Assembly (NCBI GenBank): GCA_037176705.1
Contig: CM073889.1
Location: 56,971,596-57,035,595 of the forward strand
Source: Molossus alvarezi
Taxonomy: Eukaryota; Chordata; Mammalia; Chiroptera; Molossidae
Direction: 5' to 3'
Length of the DNA: 64,000 nt
Made by a program: the position numbers and the translations under genes. Positions 59,699 through 64,000 of this stretch are shown here, in pieces (the first letter of the stretch is position 1; the number at the start of each line of letters is the position of its first letter). The notes under the pieces are model-generated. The model did no database searches, had not been told where the DNA came from, and saw only the letters and a program-made list of their open reading frames with translations.

Positions 59699-61804
59699 CT
59701 TATAAAATGATGGTTACTTTTAATTTTCTCATAATTTTATTTTTGTTACTGATGTCCCCCCCCCCATTGACACCCTCCTCCCAAACCCTCCCCCTTGGTA
59801 CCAGGCAATGTTTTATGTGTCCATTGGTTATGCTTACATGCATGTAAGTTCTGTGGTTTATCTCTTTTCTCTCCCTACCACCCCCTTTTCTGAGGGTTGT
59901 CAGTCTGTACCCTACTTTCACATCTCTGGAACTACTCTATTCTTCAGAGCTTTATATTTATTATATATTACAAATGAGTGAGATCATGTGATATTTGTCT
60001 TTTTCTGCTTGGCTTGTTTCGCTTAGTATAATACTTTCCAGGTCCCTCCATGTCGTCTCAAAAGATAAAAGATCTTTTTTTCTTACACCTGAATTGTGTA
60101 TATATACTACAGATTTTTTATCCATTCGTCTACTGAGGGACACTGGGACTGTTTTTAGATCTTAGCTATTGTAAATAGCGCTGCTATGAACTAGAGGGTA
60201 CATATATTCTTTTTGATTGGTGTTTCAGGCTTCTTAGGATTTATTCCTAGAAATGGGCACACTGGGTCAAATGGCAGTTCAATTTTTAAATTTTTGAGGA
60301 AACACCATAGTGTTTTCCATAGTGGCAACACCACTCTGCATTCCTACCAGCAGTGTACTAGAGTTTCCTTTTTTCAACACCCTCGCCAACATTTGTTGTT
60401 TGATGATTTGTTGATGACGGCCATTCTGACAGGTATGAGGTGATACCTCATTGTTGTTTTAATTTGCATCTCTCTGATGATTAGTGATCTTGAGCATTTC
60501 TTCATATGTCCCTTGGCCATTTGTATGTCCTATTTGGAGAGGTGTCTATTCAGCTCCTCTGCCTCTTTTGTAATTGGGTTCTTTGTCTTCCTTTTGTTGA
60601 GTTGTAGGAGTACTCTCTATATTTTGGAAATTAACCCCTTATCTGATGTATAATTGCCAATTACGCTCTCCCATACAGTGGGTTGCCTTTCCATTTTGAT
60701 GATTATATTTTTTGCTGTGCAGAAGCTTTTGAGTTTGATGTAGCCCCATGTGTTCATTTTCTTCTGTGTTTCTGTTGCCTTAGGTGATGTATCAGTGAAA
60801 ATTCTCCTGTGTATGATGTCCAAAATTTTATTGCCTATGTTTTCTTCTAAAATTTTTATGAATTCATGGGTCACATTTTAGTCTTTTATCCATTTTGAAT
60901 TTATCTTTGTGTATGGTGTAAGTTGATGGTCTAGTTTCATTTTTTTTTTTTGCATGTAGCTGTCCAATTTTTTGCAACACCATTTATTAAAGAGGCTGTG
61001 TTTACTCCACTGTGTGCTCCTTTGTCAAATATTAATTGAGCATAATGTCTTTGGTCCATTTCTGGGTTCTCTGTTCTGTTCTATTGTTTTATTTTTTTAA
61101 TTTTTGGTACGTGCCCTTAGCGGGAACCGAACCTGGGACTCTCTGGTCCGCAGGCTGATGCTCCAACTGCTGAGCCACACTGGCCAGGGTTGTTCTATTG
61201 TTTTATATGCCTGTTCTTGTGCCAGTACCAAGCTGTTTTGATTACAGTGGATTTGTATTATAACCTTATATGTGGTATTTTGATCCCACCTATTTTGTCC
61301 TTCTTTTTTAGAATTGCTGTGGCTATTCGGGGTCTTTTTTGTTTCATATGAACTCTTCAGGTATTTATTTTAATTCTGTGAAATATGTCATTGGTGTTTT
61401 GTTGGGGATTGTATTGATTCTATAAATTTCTTTGGGTAGTATGGACATTTTAATAATGCTGATTCTTCCAATACATGAAGAAGGTATGTGCTTTCACATT
61501 TTTCTATCTTCCTCTATTTCTTTTCTTTTTTTTAATGTCCTGTAGTTTTCTGCAAAGAGGTCCTTTACTTCTTTGGTTAAGTTTATTCCTATGTATTTTA
61601 ATTTTTTTTTGCCACACTGGTAAGTGAGATTGTTTTTTCAGTTTTTCTTTCTGTGGATTCATCATTAGTGTATAAGAATGCCATTGGTTTCTTGATGTTA
61701 ATTTTGTATTCTGCTGCTTTGCCAAATTCATTTATTATGTCTAGTAGATTTTTGATGGAATCTTTAGGGTTTTCTATGTATAATGATACAAAGAGCTGGT
61801 ATTT
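59699..61804 (-). mobile_element. 5'-truncated L1 'E'
   Basis: Minus-strand L1 of about 2.1 kb: T-rich tail, C-run (59756-59766), 3' UTR, ORF2 C-terminus to the [13 protein letters not shown] region. Flanks ccaggaagttttttattt (59676-59693) and ccaggaagttttaaattt (61805-61822) are a TSD with two mismatches. A very short SINE lies inside it. Confidence 0.85.
61093..61190 (-). mobile_element. 98-bp mini VES SINE (tRNA-like head plus A-tail only)
   Basis: Minus strand: gccctggcc-like head, tggctcagcagttgg, B-box-like ggttcggttcc, up to ggcacgtacc, then an A-rich tail (61093-61107). The middle and 3' parts present in all other copies are absent. Perfect 16-bp TSD tgttctattgttttat at 61077-61092 and 61191-61206, so it inserted in this short form. 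Confidence 0.9.
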
Positions 61805-64000
61805 CCAGGAAGTTTTAAATTTCTTTATTGATCTCCATGGTAACCCCTTCATTGTTCAATAACATGCTATTTCACCTTAATGTTTTCAAATTTCTTTGCA
61901 TGTTCTTGTTGCAATTGATTTCTTGTTTCATGCCATTGTGATTTGAGAAGATGCTTGATATGATTTTAATTTTCTTGAACTAGTAGAGTCTTTTTTTTGT
62001 TCCCTAACATGTGGTCTTTTTTTGAGAATGTTTCATGTGCTCTTGAGAAGAATGTGAAGTCTGCAGTTTTGGGGTGTAATTCTCTGTAGGTAGCTATTAA
62101 ATCCATTTGATCTAGCACTTCCTAGTTAATATTTTAGTTCACTGATCCGGTCCTCTGCTGGTTAGTCCTTCCAATGTGTTCTTAATTTTGCTATGTCATT
62201 CTCCATTTCTACTTGGTTGGTTTTCAATGTTTCTATGTCTTTACTCATGGTGCTGATGTCCTAACTCATGCTGTTGAGCTTTCTGAAAATCATTGCTCTG
62301 ACCTCTACCTCTGATCATTTCCTTAACTGAATTTCATTTATCTCACCTTCAATGGAGTTCTCTTGTTTTTTTCTTCAAGTTGGATTTGTTTCTTTGTTTC
62401 ACAATTCTGGCTAGTTCTGCTGTTTGTGGCTCCCTTTACAAGTTTGGATGGGCCTGGTCAGGCCCACATTAAACACCACTGTCAAGTTTTACTTTCCTGG
62501 GTAGATTTGCAAGCCCAGGAAATGTTCAGTTATCATTTAGCTTTTTCCTGGGGGCTAGTAGTTTCAGTTACTCTGTGCCTTGGAATGTAGACCTGGTGTT
62601 CTGCATGACAGGATTTCCAGAGGGTGGGATAGATGCTAATTGTTAATGAGGCTCAATTTGCATTTCTTTGCCTCACTTGGGTCAAGCTGAATCTTTGAAG
62701 GGTGGTCTGCTGCTTTTCCCCATCGCTCTGGGAAGGATCACACTGGCCACTGTCCTTTGTGGCTGCAACTCAGTAAAAACTCTGAGTGTCCTCCAAATCT
62801 TGGTTGTCTTCACAGAGTTCCAGCCCAGTCTGCCCTTCTTCTGCTGTAGCCCCCAGGTGAGTTGCTGTGGGTATTTTAGTGCTTTGTCCCGGCTCTTTGC
62901 AATGTGCAGCAGGCTTAATCTTTATTTTCCAAGAGCGTGGCTCACATCAAAGACTGCTGCTATCTGTGGGCTCCCCGCCCACCACCCTCTCACACCTCAG
63001 CAGATCCTATCAGTGTCCCTGCTTATATGGTCTTGTCCTGCTGCTTTTCTGTTGCTTTTTTTCCAAGGATTTTTTTTTTTAAACTTTAGTTGTAATTCCC
63101 ATTTGGTCTTGGGAGATTGTCTGTGTAACTTTTATTCACTCTGCCTCCAATTTCACATCCTCTAGGCCTATCTTGTTTGTAGGTGGGTCGCTCAGGCCTC
63201 TCTGGTGCCCCCACACCCTGCAAGTCCTACGGGTAAATGGATCGCACAGTCCCTTTGAGGACTTGGCTCTATGCCTATGGTACGGGCTGCTGGTTCTCAC
63301 AGGCCTCTATGGTGCTTCAGCAACCTGCAGATCCCTTGGGTAACTAGATTGCACAGTTTCTGCTGGGTTGCACATGCCTTTCTGGTGCTTCATCACCCCT
63401 CAGGTCCCATGGGTAACTGGATACCACAGTACCTTTTGGGTCGCACAGGCCTCTCTGGTGCTTCAGCACCTCACAGGTCCCATGGGTAACTAGATTGCAC
63501 AGTCCCTGCTGGGTGGCACAGGACTTTCTGGTGCTTCAGCACTCTGCAGGTCCCATGGGTAATTGGATGGCACAATTTATGCTGGGACACACAGGCCTCT
63601 CTGTTGCTTCAGAGCCCTGCAGGGCCCGCGGGTAACTAGATTGCAAAGTCCCTGCTGGATCACCCAGGATTCTCTGGTGTTTCAGCACCCCGCATGTGTT
63701 GTGGGTAACTGGATGGCACAGTCTCTGCTGGGTCACACAGGTTTCACTGGTGACTCTGCACCCTGCAGGTCCTGTGGGCGGGCAGGTGGATTGCATCAGT
63801 CTCTCTTTGGTTCGGCTTCCCAGTACTCTTGTGAGCTGCTGCACCCCACAGGCCTCTGTGGAGCTCCAGGTTCCTTCCACTGCTTGTGGCTGGGGAGTGC
63901 TGCTGCCCCAAGGGGCTCAACTCCTGCTCAGCTTTTGCTCTAGTTTTTGAGGATGGGTCTCAGCTGCTGGTCTGTGCTTCTGTTGCCTGAGAATGGATAT
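61805..64000 (-). mobile_element. Old L1 'D': endonuclease part, ORF1 remnant, 5' UTR
   Basis: Endonuclease sequence (SDHN, SSAHGTF complements) to about 62125. A jump follows into the ORF1 coiled coil and N-terminus (62130-62400), so ORF1 C-terminal and ORF2 N-terminal regions are deleted. The 5' UTR runs from 62400 to the window end with a 73-bp minisatellite. The 5' end lies outside. Confidence 0.85.
63187..63790. repeat. 73-bp minisatellite in an L1 5' UTR
   Basis: Units anchored by the 'caggtccc-tgggtaactgg' word start at about 63329, 63401, 63474, 63547, 63620, 63693 and 63766, a constant 73-bp step (72 once). A diverged unit begins near 63221. Each unit also has 'cacaggcctctctggtgctt' and 'gcacagtc-ctgctggg'. 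About eight units. Confidence 0.92.

Noticed and set aside
63187..63790. Regularly spaced repeat that might suggest a CRISPR array
   Set aside because: Units are direct tandem repeats without unique spacers, inside a LINE 5' UTR in mammalian DNA.

Overview
The window reads as nuclear DNA from a bat, most likely a yangochiropteran. The main evidence is about a dozen tRNA-derived SINEs of the VES type (head beginning GCCCTGGCC, Pol III A and B boxes, a pyrimidine-rich stretch, an A-tail), together with many LINE-1 (L1) copies and several half-L1 (HAL1) elements. Ancient eutherian repeats (L2, MIR, old L1M) survive between them. I see no functional host gene, no RNA gene and no CRISPR-like array. 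Nearly every long open frame is an L1 ORF, an antisense shadow of one, or part of a dead retrogene.

Layout. 0-4.83 kb: a decayed plus-strand L1, interrupted by a solo LTR of a class II (betaretrovirus-like) endogenous retrovirus and by a young 5'-truncated L1 tail. 4.83-9.08 kb: an old minus-strand L1 with three VES SINEs in or beside it and a degenerate CTG-rich array in its 5' UTR. 10.0-15.86 kb: a full-length young minus-strand L1 with an intact ORF1 and an ORF2 carrying one frameshift and one nonsense codon. 15.9-17.9 kb: the oldest background (split MIR, L2, unassigned sequence). 18.0-35.7 kb: a plus-strand L1 cluster holding several minus-strand L1 insertions and a near-full-length processed pseudogene of the ubiquitin E4 ligase gene UBE4B (26.2-31.4 kb). 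35.7-38.2 kb: unassigned sequence and ancient L1M pieces. 38.2-55.25 kb: a deep nest of retroelements. 55.3-64 kb: another old minus-strand L1 with an L1 and SINEs inserted and a 73-bp minisatellite at its 5' end.

How the parts relate. Target-site duplications (TSDs) give an insertion order. The clearest chain is HAL1(+) containing HAL1(-), containing L1(-) with what looks like a 3' transduction, containing a full-length young L1(-), containing a VES SINE. The UBE4B retrocopy and a later L1 fragment appear to have used the same endonuclease site, leaving three copies of one target sequence. L1 ORF2 protein normally mobilises L1 itself and, in trans, SINEs, HAL1 and cellular mRNAs, so almost everything here can be explained by one enzymatic machine acting over a long time. 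I found no new biological system; the most interesting material is this stratigraphy, the possible transduction, the UBE4B retrocopy, and unusual SINE and L1 5' UTR structures. Boundaries were read by eye and are good to a few bases where a TSD is quoted, and to tens of bases elsewhere.
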